From Apodemus sylvaticus (taxonomy: Eukaryota; Chordata; Mammalia; Rodentia; Muridae), in the NCBI RefSeq assembly GCF_947179515.1, contig NC_067487.1:41838514-41902513 (forward strand): a DNA stretch of 64,000 bases, read 5' to 3'. Below, piece by piece: positions 45,751 to 59,145 of the stretch. Numbering within the stretch: the first letter of the stretch is position 1; every line of letters begins with the position of its first letter. A program made the translations under genes and the position numbers. The notes beneath the pieces are model-generated. The model saw only the letters and a list, made by a program, of their open reading frames with translations, ran no database searches and had not been told where the DNA came from.

Positions 45751-46094
45751 AAGACTGATAACTGTGGATTCGGGGCATGGAAAGAAAGCCCATGAATCAT
45801 TAGTTTAATGGCATCAAGTGATTAAATAACTCTCATCTATTTTTGCTGTTGTTGTTGTTGTTGTTTTTGCTGAACTAGCTACTTAAGTGATCCCTGGAAT
45901 GGAAATGGGATACTTGAGAAAGACAGATAATTGAGAGTCCCCCTAGATGATGCTCATCTCCAGAACCAAATATGGAAATCAATATTTTAATGTGGTCATT
46001 TCATAAGCTAATGAGGGACATGTGATGTAGCTGATTAATTCTTTCAACAATTTTCTTTCTAGAAAGACTGAAAATCAAATGCAAAGTTTATAAA

Positions 46095-46255
46095 GGCAGT
46101 GAGGTCTGTGTGTAATGGTGAATGACTGATTTCCCAACACTTACAAGGATGAGGCAGGACAATCGCCATTAGTTCAAAGCATTCCTGGCTTACTAAGTGA
46201 GACTTCGTCTAAAACATGGACAGTAGATTAAATAAATAAATAAATAAATAAATGA
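46095..46255 (+). mobile_element. Old B1/B4-type SINE with (TAAA)n tail
   Basis: Faint blocks TTCCCAACACTTACAAGGATGAGGCAGGA and TTCAAAGCATTCCTGGC, then GTGAGACTTCGTCTAAAAC, end in (TAAA)n at 46223-46254. Confidence 0.5.
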
Positions 46256-46422
46256 GTAAAGCAATAAAAGAAGGAAGCAAATGATATTTTACATCTCTAC
46301 CGTCTCATATTTTTTTCTGGACTAAACTCTGGTGGCCAAACTGCAGTCAAACATTAAAAGTGGCACTAATGTTAAAATTGCTCAGTAAAGTCTGAGTGGT
46401 CTTAAACAAACATAATGTTTAG

Positions 46423-46832
46423 TGTGGTAGTTTGAACAAGAATAGACTACATAGGCTCATATGTTTGAATGCTTACTGGAACTGTTTGTGAAGGACTAGG
46501 AGGAGTGGAGTTTTTGTTTGTTATTTTCTTTGTTTTGTTTTTGAGAAGGTGTGTCCATGAGAATGGGCTTCCAAATATTGAAAGCTCATGCCAGGACCAG
46601 TTTCTCCACCCAGCCTCTTCTTCCTCTGTTGCCTCTGCCTACTGACTTTGGATCAGGTTTTAAAGCTTTCATCTACTGTTCCAACACTATTTCTGCTTAT
46701 TTCCAGTCACGAGGACCATGAACTAATCAGCAAACTGTCAGCAAACACCTAATTAAATGTTTCCCTTTATAAGAATTGTTTTGGTCATAGTGTCACTGTA
46801 CAGCATAGAACATAACTATATAACCCTTAACA
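46423..46832 (+). mobile_element. MaLR-type (ORR1/MT-like) solo LTR
   Basis: It starts TGTGGTAGTTTGAACAAG, followed by ATAGGCTCATATGTTTGAATG, and includes CACCTAATTAAATGTTTCCC and TTTATAAGAATTGTTTTGGTCATAG near its end. These are typical of rodent ERVL-MaLR LTRs. The end near TAACCCTTAACA is approximate. No internal region or target-site duplication was found. Confidence 0.72.
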
Positions 46833-47437
46833 CTATCAGTAGAGTGTGGTAAGCCGTGGGGATATGCAAGCACCAGTAATTAGAAAATGCTCAAAAAATC
46901 TGCGTGAACAGAGGTTAACTAAAAGCTTAGGTGGTGAGAATTGTTGCCCAATTTAAAGGATAGTGACACTTGAACAACTGGTAAGGAAAAATCTAGTTCA
47001 ATTAGGAAAGATGTGTCTAGGGTTAATCTTTCTCAACAAATTAAGAAGCTGCCTTTAATTTATAGAAAAGGTAGGTGGGAGTGGGAGGAGGAAAACAACA
47101 CAGTTCCAGCCTCATTCCTTCACATTGTTCTCATTTGTTTGTAAAGGGTTAATAAATAGAATCAACCTGATTGGAGTTTTGGTAGCCATAAGAAAAAAAA
47201 GAGTGAAGAAGATAGCAGTGAGCAGAGCTGGTTGAAAGACTAGCTTCAGAGTACAGAGAACACATGCAGACGGGCAGCTACTTACTGAACATAGGGAGTG
47301 AAATGTCTGTTTGCTGTATCCACGGACCGTGGCATTTGTGCTACAAATTGGAATGCGCAATTTAGAAACACAGGTGAAACCACTGGACTCTAGAAATGGT
47401 AGGGACAGGAAAGGAAAACTGAAGTCAAAAGAAGAAT
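46833..47437. other. Unassigned sequence between two LTRs
   Basis: No gene or repeat recognised. Confidence 0.6.
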
Positions 47438-47443
47438 CCTAGA

Positions 47444-47845
47444 TGTAGAGAGCCTTATTGGGATGCCATGCCACCTGGCAGGAACTTGACATCGACCAGT
47501 GTGAAGTTCCTCTCCCAGCCTTTGAGCGGAACTCCTGTGTCAGCCATAATCCCCTCCACCTAGGGTGGGTTGCTCAGACCAAGGTGAAGCCCATAGTTCT
47601 TCAAGGACCTGCAGTTTCCTGAGAAACACTAGCCACCTGTGGGGCAACTCCACTGGTTCTGAGAAGAAGCTCCAGCCTTTAGGGGAAGGGTTTTCCCCTG
47701 CCTATATATTTGGAGTTCTCCATTAAACTTTGAGACCATGAATAGCAGGTGTTATCTTGGTCTCCGTCTCTTTTTGCCGCCTTCCCATACATCCCCAGCT
47801 TCCCTTCCAGGTAACCCATTTGATGTAACTGTGGCTCTAGTTACA
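47444..47845 (+). mobile_element. Solo LTR of a class II (ERVK-like) endogenous retrovirus
   Basis: The 402-bp element starts TGTAGAGAGCC and ends CTCTAGTTACA, with 6-bp direct repeats CCTAGA at 47438-47443 and 47846-47851. A 6-bp duplication is typical of class II murine ERVs. Promoter-like and poly(A) signals lie in the expected order: CTATATATTTGG (about 47702) and ATTAAA (about 47722). After these comes a pyrimidine-rich R-U5-like segment. No internal retroviral genes remain, so it arose by LTR-LTR recombination. Confidence 0.85.
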
Positions 47846-48302
47846 CCTAGAGCCAACACAGTGAGAAGCTGTAAAACTGTCACAGCTAACAGGGTCTGCT
47901 TTGGAGAGTAAGAAACTTAGGCAGGTTTTATTTTTAAATATATTTATATTTGAAAGGCTTGGTAATTAAGGTCTAAGATAGAACACTTTTAATGTAACAG
48001 ATATATAAGTTTAACATATTAACTTCTAAGCCATTGTTTGAGAATATGACCTAATATAACCACTCAAAGCTTCTTGTACAACGCTCTCTTACATCTACTA
48101 AATCTTTTGGGGAGGAAAGAATAATATAAACTCAAATGGTTTTTGTGGATTTGTTCTGCATTTGAGAATAGAGGCTTCATTAGCAACTGGTATTGTTTTA
48201 AATTAAATTTCTAATAAATATACTTGGGTGTGAATTCAAGGAAATATTTTGCAAAACTAAGACAAATTAACATCCCTGAAACTCTAAACAACATCGTAGT
48301 GG

Positions 48303-48342
<40 letters not shown>

Positions 48343-48345
48343 ATA
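48303..48345. repeat. (AT)n(GT)n compound microsatellite
   Basis: AT run to about 48324, then GT. Confidence 0.96.
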
Positions 48346-51300
48346 TTGAGGGTTGTTTATTGCCAAGGATTTTTAACAGGATGAATTTTAACCATACATG
48401 TCCTGAAAAACTAGTCAGGACAGCCTTCTTTTCCATACGTAAGTTAATAGTGACATCTTGTGGTCAGTTTTGACTCTGAAACCATATATGTAAGCAAAGA
48501 GAAGGTGCTTTTTGTTTTGTTTTGTTTTGTTCAATAATACCCAAATTTTCCTTCGACTTACAAATATTTTGAGATGGTTATTTGCTGTGAAAATATTCTC
48601 TCATTGTCACAAATTAAGTAGATGGTATCATTAAAACTATGTCATATTGTCAACATGTTCATTGGGTATGACAAGAAGGACACATCACATCTGGAACCAT
48701 CCCCTCCAAAACGAATAATCTCAATGAATAAAATGTCAGACACTCTGAAGCTGAAGCAGACTTCATGTAACTTGATCCGTAATACTCATGACTGTCAAGG
48801 TCAACAAAGAAAATCTCAAGAGCCTTTGCATGTGGAAAATGTGACAGCTAAAATGTAACATGGATTGTTGGATTGAATCCCACAAAGAAAGAAATTATTG
48901 CATAAAATATGGTTACATGAAAAATGGCTACCAGAAACGCACCCATGTGTGTTCTTCATTTTCTTCCTTCTGAAATAGGCTTCACAGGAATGTACAATGA
49001 TGACGATAACTTCAGAATATTTCAAAACTTTGAACAGTGTACTTAAATTACAAAAGCACTTGAGCAATTTAACTATCAACTGTTAGATGGAGTTATGTCA
49101 TTTTTCATTTCCAAAAGAATAAGCACAAAGTATTAGAAAATAAAAAAGAGTTTAGAGTTTCTAAATATGCTAGATACTTTCATTGCTACAAAGATCAGAC
49201 TCACAACAACAAAATTTAGGGATCAAATCAAGATTCCAGTGTATGAATTCTTCTTTGGATCTTCCCAGTCAAGCAATATCACGACTTGGTAGTAGAGTGG
49301 AAGCCACTGCTGTTCCCTCTGCCATTTATCCTGCCTGTCATCTTTCTTCCTTTCTCTTTTTTTTTATCTCCTTCTCCTTCTCCTTCATCTCCAACTCTAT
49401 TTCTACTATTTAGAGGACTGGAAAACTCAGTCCTCTAACTACTCAAAGTTATGCTTCAATGAAAACAAAGGAAGGAAAGAAGGAAGGAAGAAAGAAAGGA
49501 AAGAAGGGAGAAAGGAAGGAAAAGACAGGACAACTTTTATTTTAAAATTCCATTTCTTTAATTTTTCTCTCCAAGTTTTCCCTATCAGAAAAATATTGTA
49601 TAATCTACCATCACTCCTGCCTTAGCTACCAGAGAGTTTATACGGCATAAAATATCACACATTTGATTGTTTCTTTCCAGCCCAGCCCACAAGCTTTGTA
49701 AAGTAATTTCAAACTATGTTTTGTTTGTAGCTTTTGATCTGACAATGCTTCCATAAAGCAAACACTAGGCACTCAATAATATCTGTTCAGTGAGACTGAA
49801 ACCTCTCCTGACACCTGTTGACTGTACCAGCCCTGTGAACTGGATGTACAGAGAACCTGGTTTGTCTCCCACATGGCAGCTCATCTGTTGGAGCCTTCAA
49901 TTCCTATTTCTCTCTTCAGGTCTGCCTGTGCTCTGCTTAATGTGCACTGGCTGTTTCCCATCTGCTCCCATCTCCCTTCCTTGCTGTGCCCTGAAAACCA
50001 GTGCCCATGATTTTGTTTTTCTACCTTTCTGACTGATTCCTAGTGGATCTGGCCAAGGATAAGAGAAAAGTTTGGGCGTTATCTATCTGCTCTGTATGTT
50101 TTCCATCTGCATTTCTCCATGACCACCTTCTATCAGATGGGTATTGTGCAGGGTAAGGTGTCTCTGCTGGGTTCTGGAAAAACTTCTTTATACTCTGTGC
50201 CTTTGAAGGTAGGCATGTTTTTCTGTTGCCTGTTTATTGGTTGTTTCTGTATTCCTGTTCACTCTCTTAAATCTGGTCACATGCAAACAGGACTTTAGTT
50301 AAAATCTGTTAATTGTAGCATGAAAAGTAATGTCTTTTTTAACCCATCCATGGAATGATACCCCAGGGTTGTGTTTCTTAAACTTATCAAACAGAAGAAT
50401 GACACATGAGGGGATTTTGAAATATAGATGGCTGGACACTACTTCCCAGGATGTTGGCTTAGGAGATCTAAGTCAGGGCCCACTATTTATGTTTTTAGTC
50501 ATTCCCCAAGGATGCTGATACTAATTGCTTGGATATCACACAGAGTGTCTCTTTCCAAATAATCCTTTTTCAAGGTTCTAAGTGATGTATGTTGAATTTT
50601 ATGAATGAAGGAATCTTTCCTTCAATAGGTCTTAGAAATTTTGTAGCAACCTGAACTAGCAGAAAGTGGGGGCAGACTCAGCCTAAGTAGTATCTACTCC
50701 TCATTATGTTGATAGGAATTGCAGACCTCTCCATTTAACAGATCCCTCTCACATCTAGCATAGAGTGGAAGCACTCAAAATAGCTAATTCTGTTGAAGAT
50801 GTGATATGTCTCTTATTCTCCCAAGCACTATGGAGTTGTATTGTTACACTTAAATGTCCTTTTCATGTAGTTATATTGTTACTTCCATCCTAAAGATAAG
50901 TAAAGGAGACACAGAAAGGTCTAGAGACTTGTCAGAGACTGGCCACATTGATACATTGAACTGTCTGACTGGTGTGGACCTACTGATCCACTAATTAGAC
51001 AAAAACAATCTATGGATGCCAGTATGTCCAAGGATCTTTGTCATCCACTTTTGGAGCTAGGTTTTGGAGGTTTATTTTCTCCTTTGTGATATATCAAAAT
51101 TCAAAGTCACCATGAAAAAAGTACTTTTGAGGATATTAGTGTTTTAAAAACATTTGAATAACTGCAGAAGCCAAACACAGGAGTGTTGACTGTTATGTAT
51201 ATGTCTATACAGACTTGTGCTTCTGTTTATAGTGAACACAACTTCTCATATCATTTGCTCAAGAAACTAGAGAACTACTGTTTTCATTTCAGCTCTGAAC

Positions 51301-52847
51301 CTAAATGGCTTTTCTCCTATTGACTTAGTGTGTGTTCTCCTGGGATATCTCTTTTTCTCCTCTATTGATGAGGGGGAAACTAGGAAGCTTCTTTGATTCT
51401 ACTTATAAACCTAAGTCTGTAGGGTGACCTAGTTCTGCAATAATGCTGTAATAGACTTCAGACTAAAACTTTTGAGAAAAATGAGTTTGAATACAGGAAC
51501 TCAGAGGGAGAGTCTGCTTCCAGAGATGCAGGCATGCAGTGCTTAGAGTTCGAGACTATCGGTCTCAGCTGTCTATAGTACAGAATGAACTCATTTATTA
51601 GTCACGGGGAAAACAGGAAAATCGACCCTTACATCACACCGGGCACAAAAATCAACTCCAGATGCTGACAAAACTACAACGCAAAAAGGAAAAATTATAA
51701 AAATTTGGAAGATAATATCTGTAACATAGGATTAAAAAGTACTCATTATGCTGAATTTTTAAAATGAAATCAGCATAGTGATGAAAAAACTGAAGATGTT
51801 CTGTTCAATGAACGATAAAATAGAGTAGGTGAAAGGTAAATTTGCAAATGAGAAAATCTGTTTGAAAATCATTTTCAAAAGATGAGCAAAATCTTAACAT
51901 GCATTTCACAACAAAAGAGAAAATAATTAATGCAGAGAAACTTTTTAAAATTCATTGGCAAGAAGGGAATTATACCTTAGAACCACAGAAGATAATAACT
52001 TTATATTTCATACCAAATGAGAAAAATCCCAAAATGTTGAGAGTATCAAATGTTGTGACTGACTAATTGCTAGTAAACACAAACCATATATGAAAATTGA
52101 TTTGACCTTAATCAGTGTTCATATAATTCAGTCAGTATATTTCTTATGTGTGCTATTGAGAAGTGCATATAGAAGGAAGGCTGTTTTAAATTTTCAAACA
52201 CAAGAAAAATAAAATGTTAATAGGGGATTCGTCTATTGATGTTTACTCAAAGAGCACAATAAAATATTCCCATTTTGGTAAGAGGACATGTTTAAAGACA
52301 CCATTGGATCCTTAAAACCAATACAAAACTCTACATGAAGTATGCTTTTCCAACATGTCCTGTTTACCACATAGAACCAGAAATCATCTGTCCTCCCACG
52401 ATTTGTGCCTCCTCTCCACAATAACTCTTGGATGCTTGGCCTGTTATTAAGTAAGTCTTAATTATACTAAGCACTTTAATAGCACAATATTGGATCTGTA
52501 AATCTAGGTGTCTCTTAAGTGTCATGAGGCATATGTGATCTGGGTATAGTGATTCTTCTCCAGAGAAGATAAATTAGAATAGTATGAGATTTTTTATTAC
52601 TATTGATATTAGCCACACAACAGAACACAAATGAATTGTGCAATTCTGCAATTTTTCATTTAACATTTTCAGAGTGTAATGGTGTAAAACTGAAACTATG
52701 AAATGTGAAACATTAAATAGAATGGAATCAATACTACATATAAATCCAATAATACAGTTACAAAATTCATTCCAGAGAGCATAAATGTAGAGTTAATTAT
52801 ACCTCTCACAACAGAAGCTGTACAGCATGACTTTACTTAAAAGAAGC

Positions 52848-52870
52848 AAAAAAAAAAAAAAAAAAAAAAA
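52848..52870. repeat. A-run of 23 bp
   Basis: Homopolymer; no SINE body is recognisable next to it. Confidence 0.95.
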
Positions 52871-54152
52871 CAAAGCAAACTTACTTACTGTTGACCAGTT
52901 TGAACCATTCATAAGCTCACTGCTCAAGTCCAAGCAAATAATTGAAATAAGGTAGATATATAGAAATATTCATTCATCCATTCATGATAAAACTACCTAG
53001 GAAAGACAAATGAATAACAAATAAATATTTGGATCCTGGCTGCCTGTCTTTCAAGAGAAGGGGTATTGGGCTCATGTAGAGCACAAGCTATCAGGAGCAC
53101 TCAGTTTGCTGAGTTGAGAGGTGAGCTTGTTGTTTTTTTCCTCAAATTTTATGAAAATATTAGCAACATCGTCATGTAATGAATAAATAATATTATGTCC
53201 AACATTTTCATAATAATAATATTACAACTTTTAAAAGAATGCATTTCTTCCAGCTGATCCTATATTTATACAGCCCAGAGCAAACCAGTCTTCCATTTGC
53301 CTCACGATTACATTCCCTGGTGTTCATAACAGTTTCTCAGTTCTTAAATCAATTCAAACATTCTCCTCCTTTAAATTTTCTTCAGTGCTATTCGAGATTC
53401 TCAAATATGCTGTCTCTCATACCATTCTCCCATTGATTTCTTAGGCTGTCTTAGGATGTCTTTTTTCCTTTCCTGTAATTACTGTAATCCAACAACTGTT
53501 CCTGAATCCAACAACTCCTGAAACACACATTTCCAAAGTCTCCAAAGGACTTTCTCCTAATATTCCAAAGTATCCTCTTTATGACAGTTTCCTAATACAT
53601 ATCTAGTACTGCAGTTTTCTGTAGATATTCTGCAAACAGCTCTATAATAAGACAGTCAAAATTAGACTCATTATCTTTTTCCACTAAAAAGCAGTCTTGT
53701 TCACATTTGGGAAATTACTGTGAATCACATGGTTTTCCAAGAAGGGAGGATTTATTTTTAGAGATATTTCTCAATTTGTGTTACTTCAGAATACAATTTT
53801 AGCTAAGTATATATTCAAAATCTGTCAATATATTCCTTCTACATTCAATTTTACCAATTTCTTCATGACAATTAGAGTGGAACTTTAAAAATACTTTTAA
53901 ATGTCTTCAGTTCGGCACTTATTGTCTTTCATTGCTGTTAGAATTTATTTCCTGTGTGAAACCATTTATCTTCTTATAGTTTCATATCTGTCTATCTTCT
54001 GGAAGAGCATAGAAAAATGCACATGTCACACAGACAACATTCCCTGAAATGTCCTCTAGATTCTAGTTAGCTCTCTAAATCTGAATGTGAGTAAATAGGT
54101 TTAGAGACTTTGACACAGAAAGAATTTCACTCTAGTTAAAAATTCTACTTGG

Positions 54153-54320
54153 AGCAGTAGTGATGCACACCTTTAAGCCCAGCACTCAGGAGACAGAGGC
54201 AGGAAACAGGCAGATCCTTGAGATTGAGGTCAGCCTAACCTACAGAGTGAATTCCAGGATAGCCAGGGCTACACTGAGAAACCCTATCTCAAAAACAAAA
54301 CAAACAAAAAACAAAAAATG
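54153..54320 (+). mobile_element. B1 SINE, plus strand
   Basis: Full-length B1 carries CACACCTTTAAGCCCAGCAC, CAGAGGCAGGAAACAGGCAG, GAATTCCAGGATAGCCAGG and GAGAAACCCTATCTCAAAAA, then an (AAAAC)-type tail. An 11-bp target-site duplication, ATTCTACTTGG, occurs at 54142-54152 and 54321-54331. Confidence 0.93.
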
Positions 54321-54444
54321 ATTCTACTTGGGAGTTTGTATATTTGGCAATTGATCACCTGTCTGGCAAAATCATTTATGATAAATCTGTGCAAATTCTA
54401 GTGATAATTTTTTTCACCTTCTTTCTTTCTCTGTTAGTTTGACC

Positions 54445-54860
54445 TTTTTTTTTAGATTTTAATCAGAATATAATTACATCACTTCCCCTTCTGTTTCCTC
54501 CCTCCAAACTGTCTCTTCTTTCCTCCATCCATACAACCTCTCCCTTACCCTCTTCTTTTTTCTATTATTATTATTGTTACATATAATAATATATATGAGA
54601 ATTAAAGTATAAATACAATCTTAGGAGTCCCTTATATTATTTCAGGATTGAACACTGTATTGGATGACCAATTAGGGAGCTCATTTCTGAAGAGGAAATA
54701 GGAAAAGCTAAAGCTTCCTATCTCCTCAGTCATTAATTACCTGTAGTCCTCGGCCTAGGGTGAAGAACTCCAATTGTCCCCTTCTATAGTAGCATGTCTG
54801 TTAATAGTGTTATTGCTCAGATCTTGTTTAGGCACCCATACTGTTGCGGTATCTAGAAAC
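54445..54860 (-). mobile_element. Old L1 3' UTR fragment, minus strand
   Basis: It is the antisense version of the Lx-like tail at 23590-24660: a T/C-rich start (TAATTACATCACTTCCCC), then the blocks near 54650 (TTGGATGACCAATTAGGGAG) and 54740-54850 (the complement of the ACATGACTGCCTAAAC-type segment). Confidence 0.62.
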
Positions 54861-56784
54861 AATTTAAAATTCAACAGAGAAGAAAAATGTTAATGATCCC
54901 ATTTCTTGCCTTTAATTTTTATTAACATTTCTTGAATCTCTATCTTGAGCTTTTTATGTGGCAGTATAGACATGATTTCGTAACACCATCTAATTTACAC
55001 AGTTTTTAAATATATCTATTTCAAAATAATTTTATTATTTCATAAACTTCCTTTAATGATTTTATGAGTAGTGCATGTAGGCTACACATGTTCTGCAAAT
55101 CAAACTAGTTCCTATCATTAAACTAAGTATGTAGGTACAGTTTTATATAAAGCCAACATATGTAAAGCCCACAGAACATATATAAGTCTATATATTTGTA
55201 ATATTTACTGTTATGAATGGGACAGAACAATATTGCCAAGTATCACAGGAGTTATGGATTTCCCCCAAATCCCTCTGCTATTACTTCAGACTACATTAAC
55301 ATTCTAATGCTAAGAACCCGGGTCCAAAAGACATTTTTTTTTGTCCACCTCATTTGGAGTATAAAATGGCATACAAGAATAGGAAAAGGAGTTGTAATGT
55401 AACTCAAGTGCAAATGAAATGGAGGAAGAATAGTGTATAGAGGGACATTCCTCTATTTGGAGGGAGAGAAAGAAAAATACCTTTCTTGGTGGATAAACAA
55501 AAAACTGGATAGAAAGAAATCATGGCTTAAGCAGTCCTAGAAAGATGCCACCTCCACCTATAATTTAACTGTTCTGCTCACTTAATCTCCCTGCTACAGA
55601 GTAGCTTCCAGAGATTTGTATCTGCTGGAAGGTGATGGTTATGAGTAAGCCTCTCCCCTTTCACCTGAATAAAACTAATGTTAGTTTATTTTATTTTGGA
55701 GCTAGTGGGTACAGCTGTTGACCCAGTGCCACCAATAAAACTCAAGTGTATGTCTATATACATTTTTAATTTAAAAAATTATATTGAGTCATTCTTTTGT
55801 ATTCTGAATTATTTCCTAAGGGTCAGAAGTAATGGACATTTTTAAAGGCAGAAATATATCACCAAAGTACTCGCCAAAAAGGTGGTAGCAATTTATTTTC
55901 CCATTGTTAATATCGCACTTTGATGCCCATTTATTGAGTCTATTTTAACTTCTTGTGTTATTTTAGGAAAATCATGTCTTAGGCCAAGTTATTTTGATGT
56001 GAACTTGAAGGAAATATAATGAATAATGAGAGGAAAATCATTGTTTTTCCCCTATGTCATATTGCAGACAAGTTTCCATAAAACTGGGATGACTTCATTT
56101 GCCAAAGACATTTGATATATCAAATGCAGCCATATGTTCTAAATATAACAGATTACTGCCATGTGCATGAGCTATGGAACACTATGTTGTGTAAGTTGAA
56201 GGAACACGGGAAATATATGTCTGAATTTTAAATAAGTCATATTTCAGACCTCAAATATTTCAATGACAGCAGTAGAAAAATATATAACCTGATGCTTTAA
56301 GAGTAATAACTTTGGTGGAACATTTAAACCTGAAATCTGGTCCTTTATCCAAAAGAGTATATTAAATTCATTGATATTCCCCCTAAAGTGCCTTTACAAG
56401 GGAGGAGGCATAGAAATTATTCATAGAGCACATGGTTTCAGGGAAACTACCTTGCTAACGTTTAATGAAGTCTCCTATACCTGGATTCCTAGAGCCTATT
56501 ACTACACTATGAGTAGACTGAGCCAATTGTGCTTTAAAATGACTTATCATTGGTTTTAGTTTAAAGTTTGATTTTTCAAAGAGATTTATTTTTTTTTATT
56601 TCATGTAGACATTTTGATCGCAAGTATGGTTGTACATCACTTGTGTACCTGGTATCCATGGAGACAAGATGAGACTGTTGGATCCCTGGGCCTGGAATTA
56701 TATATAATTGTAAACCACTGTGTAGGTGCCTAGAATCGCAATTGAATGCAGGGCTTCTGGTAAAACAACCAGTCATCTTTTTTT
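54861..56784. other. Unassigned AT-rich sequence
   Basis: Nothing recognised; a possible old LTR-like piece near 55600-55740 is too weak to call. Confidence 0.55.
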
Positions 56785-57625
56785 TTTATTATTTCTTTTC
56801 TTTAACCGAAAATAGATTTTTTTTTCATACAATATATTTTGATTACGGTCCTCCCACCACTCCTCCTATTTTCTCCCTACTTCTGCTTCCACATGGATCC
56901 ACTCCCTCTTTATTTTTAGAAAACAAATAAGCATCTAAGGAATAGTGAAACAAAATAAGACAATATAATCAAAACCAAACAAATGATAATGTTACAAAGC
57001 AATCAAAGGAGCCAAAGAAAACCCAAAAGAAATTCATATAGATACAGAGACATTCATGTTTGTACACACAGGAACTACATAAAGTCCTGAACTAGAAGTC
57101 ATAGTATCTACACAAAGGACCTGTGCAATAGGAAAAATTTTTCCTGGCCAAATTATGAAATAAAGAGTCTTCAAAGATGTTGCTGTGTGGGCCATCTACC
57201 GCTGTGGCCTGCACTTAAGAATGCCCCAGTAAGAATCCCTTGGAGAAGTCTAATTCTTTAGCAAGTGGTTATCAGTTGAGGCTAGCTTCTGGATTGGGGA
57301 TGGGGTGGGACGTGCGTCTACTTTTCCTCTTAGCTTTGACTCTAGCTGGTGGAGGCTCCTGCAGGCTCTGTGCAAGCTGCCACAGTCTCTGTGAGTTTAT
57401 AGTGTGCCCAGGAGGCCTTGATCCCCCCACCCCCATGTTCTGCATTGCCTCTGCTTCTTACAGGCTTTCTGCTTCCTCTTCCATGGAGCTCCCAGGGCCT
57501 TGAGGGGAGGGATCTGATGGTGACATCCACTTTTGGACTGAGTGTCCCAAGGTCTCTCACTCTGCATATTTTCCGGCTGTGGGTCTCTGTATTTGTGGGC
57601 CCCAGTGTTCTTGTTTGCTCAGACA
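56785..57625 (-). mobile_element. Old L1 3' UTR fragment, minus strand
   Basis: It begins with a T-tract and CATACAATATATTTTGATTA, then pyrimidine-rich sequence and an A-rich block (56930-57010). It ends in a GC-richer part (57240-57610) with GTGGGTCTCTGTATTTG, a block shared with 7980-8225. These match old murine L1 3' UTRs read antisense. Short open frames here are repeat sequence. Confidence 0.62.
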
Positions 57626-58814
57626 CCTCACCAGTCGTTGGTTTTAATTTTGATTTATAAATATTCATTAAATTACTGTAAGGCTATTTGCTGGGATCAA
57701 ACTCCCTTATGTTTAAAAGCCAGATGAGATAATTGCTTTTCTCCTGGCCTTATATGAATTCATAGGTTACACCTTCCTTTCCTTCTCAACTCTGAAATTT
57801 GTATATAAGTTTGGCTCTTGAAATATCAGAAATCCCTACTATATTCACCAACCAGATATTTCCTCCATTGGCTCTTTTTTCATGCTGTCGAAGTCTATCT
57901 TATTACCACCAAAGGGAGACGTCTTAAGCAGCACTATTCATTAGTGTTTGCCTCTTTAATTGTGGACAGGATAATAGATAACTAATAGTGCATAAGAATG
58001 AAGAGATGTTATTACATTATTTTTCCATTATTATTATTATTGTTATTATTATTTAAAGAGAATATATCAGAGATAAAACTCTCTTCTCATGCATGTCCTT
58101 GAGGTGTGTATGTGTGCATACGTGTGTGTGTGTGTGTATGTGTGTAGGTAAGCAGGAGGGAAAAAAGTGAGTGAGATAGTTATGAAAACAGAAAATTGCC
58201 AAAACTAAGAAGAAATTTCTCAGTATACCATTAATGCAAGTAGCATTTAAGGTGGAAGAGGAAAATTAGTATGACTATCATCATAACACATTCAGTGTGA
58301 TTCCATCAACTTATCTTACATATTGGTCGAGGGTATAAAAGCATAAAAACTGAAATAGAATCAGGAAATGACTATTACTCTCCCAACACTAGTTCTGGAA
58401 GCATCGCTGCTGGTCAGAGGCAGTGTGCTCATTAGACAGCTGGAAAAGTCACTTTATTAACATTGACAAAATATATAGCAAAGCAAAGTTGAGACCCTAA
58501 ATTTACTCAATAGTTGCATGTAATTGATGTTGAGTTATATACAATTCAGGGAAATGATGTGTGATCATTCTTTAACCATGCTGCATTTCTGTTTTTGTTT
58601 CAGAGTCTCAGTTCCTAAACTATTTATTGCACGAATATTTGTCTACAAAGGATCCTTTGTCAATCCAAAGCCAAATCTATATCAATTTAGGACATGTATC
58701 TAGTACATCCTTCCAGATGTACAATGAGTGATGTACTTTTACTAAATTTTATCATATACCTTTAGGAACCAAGATTTCTTTGTGAACTCTGCAGTGTCTA
58801 TTTTGCAACATTTT
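57626..58814. other. Unassigned AT-rich sequence
   Basis: A short TG patch near 58100-58147 and an ATT patch near 58020-58052; otherwise nothing recognised. Confidence 0.55.
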
Positions 58815-58921
58815 TCTGAGATTAAAATGACATCATTTGACCTTTCCTTTCTTCCTCCCAAATCCTCACATGTACCCTATTTTGTTCTCTTTCAAGTTCA
58901 TTATATTTTTCCTTTAATTGG

Positions 58922-58985
<64 letters not shown>

Positions 58986-59145
58986 CATACACACATTATA
59001 CATATACAGACACCCACACAGACACACACAAATTTCTAAATGCATGAATACAACCTACTCAGTCCATGAAATGCCAACTGTATGTTATGTTTTTATCACT
59101 GACCATTTGATAGTTGAAAACCACTTGGTGAGCTCTTAACATTGT
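58815..59145 (-). mobile_element. Old L1 3' end fragment, minus strand
   Basis: The antisense tail has TGAGATTAAAATGACATCATTTGACC, a long (AT)n array at 58929-58981 and the block CTGACCATTTGATAGTTGAAAACC (59099 on). It matches the same old L1 tail as 54445-54860. Confidence 0.6.
58929..58981. repeat. (AT)n microsatellite inside old L1 tail
   Basis: Uninterrupted AT run of 53 bp. Confidence 0.97.

Larger units (their letters stand above)
43766..46094. other. Unassigned sequence
   Basis: Contains the arrays at 44230-44423 and 45692-45750; otherwise nothing recognised. Confidence 0.55.
47852..54141. other. Long unassigned, repeat-poor stretch
   Basis: About 6.3 kb with only (AT)n(GT)n at 48303-48345, a GGAA-rich patch at 49468-49530 and the A-run at 52848-52870. 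No frame exceeds about 90 codons or looks like protein. It is the largest repeat-poor block of the window. Confidence 0.55.

Noticed and set aside
55560..55740. Possible LTR end (CACCTGAATAAAACTAATG)
   Set aside because: No TG...CA boundaries or family resemblance I could defend.
57342..57668. 108-codon minus-strand frame in GC-richer DNA
   Set aside because: It lies in an old L1 3' UTR; no recognisable protein family.
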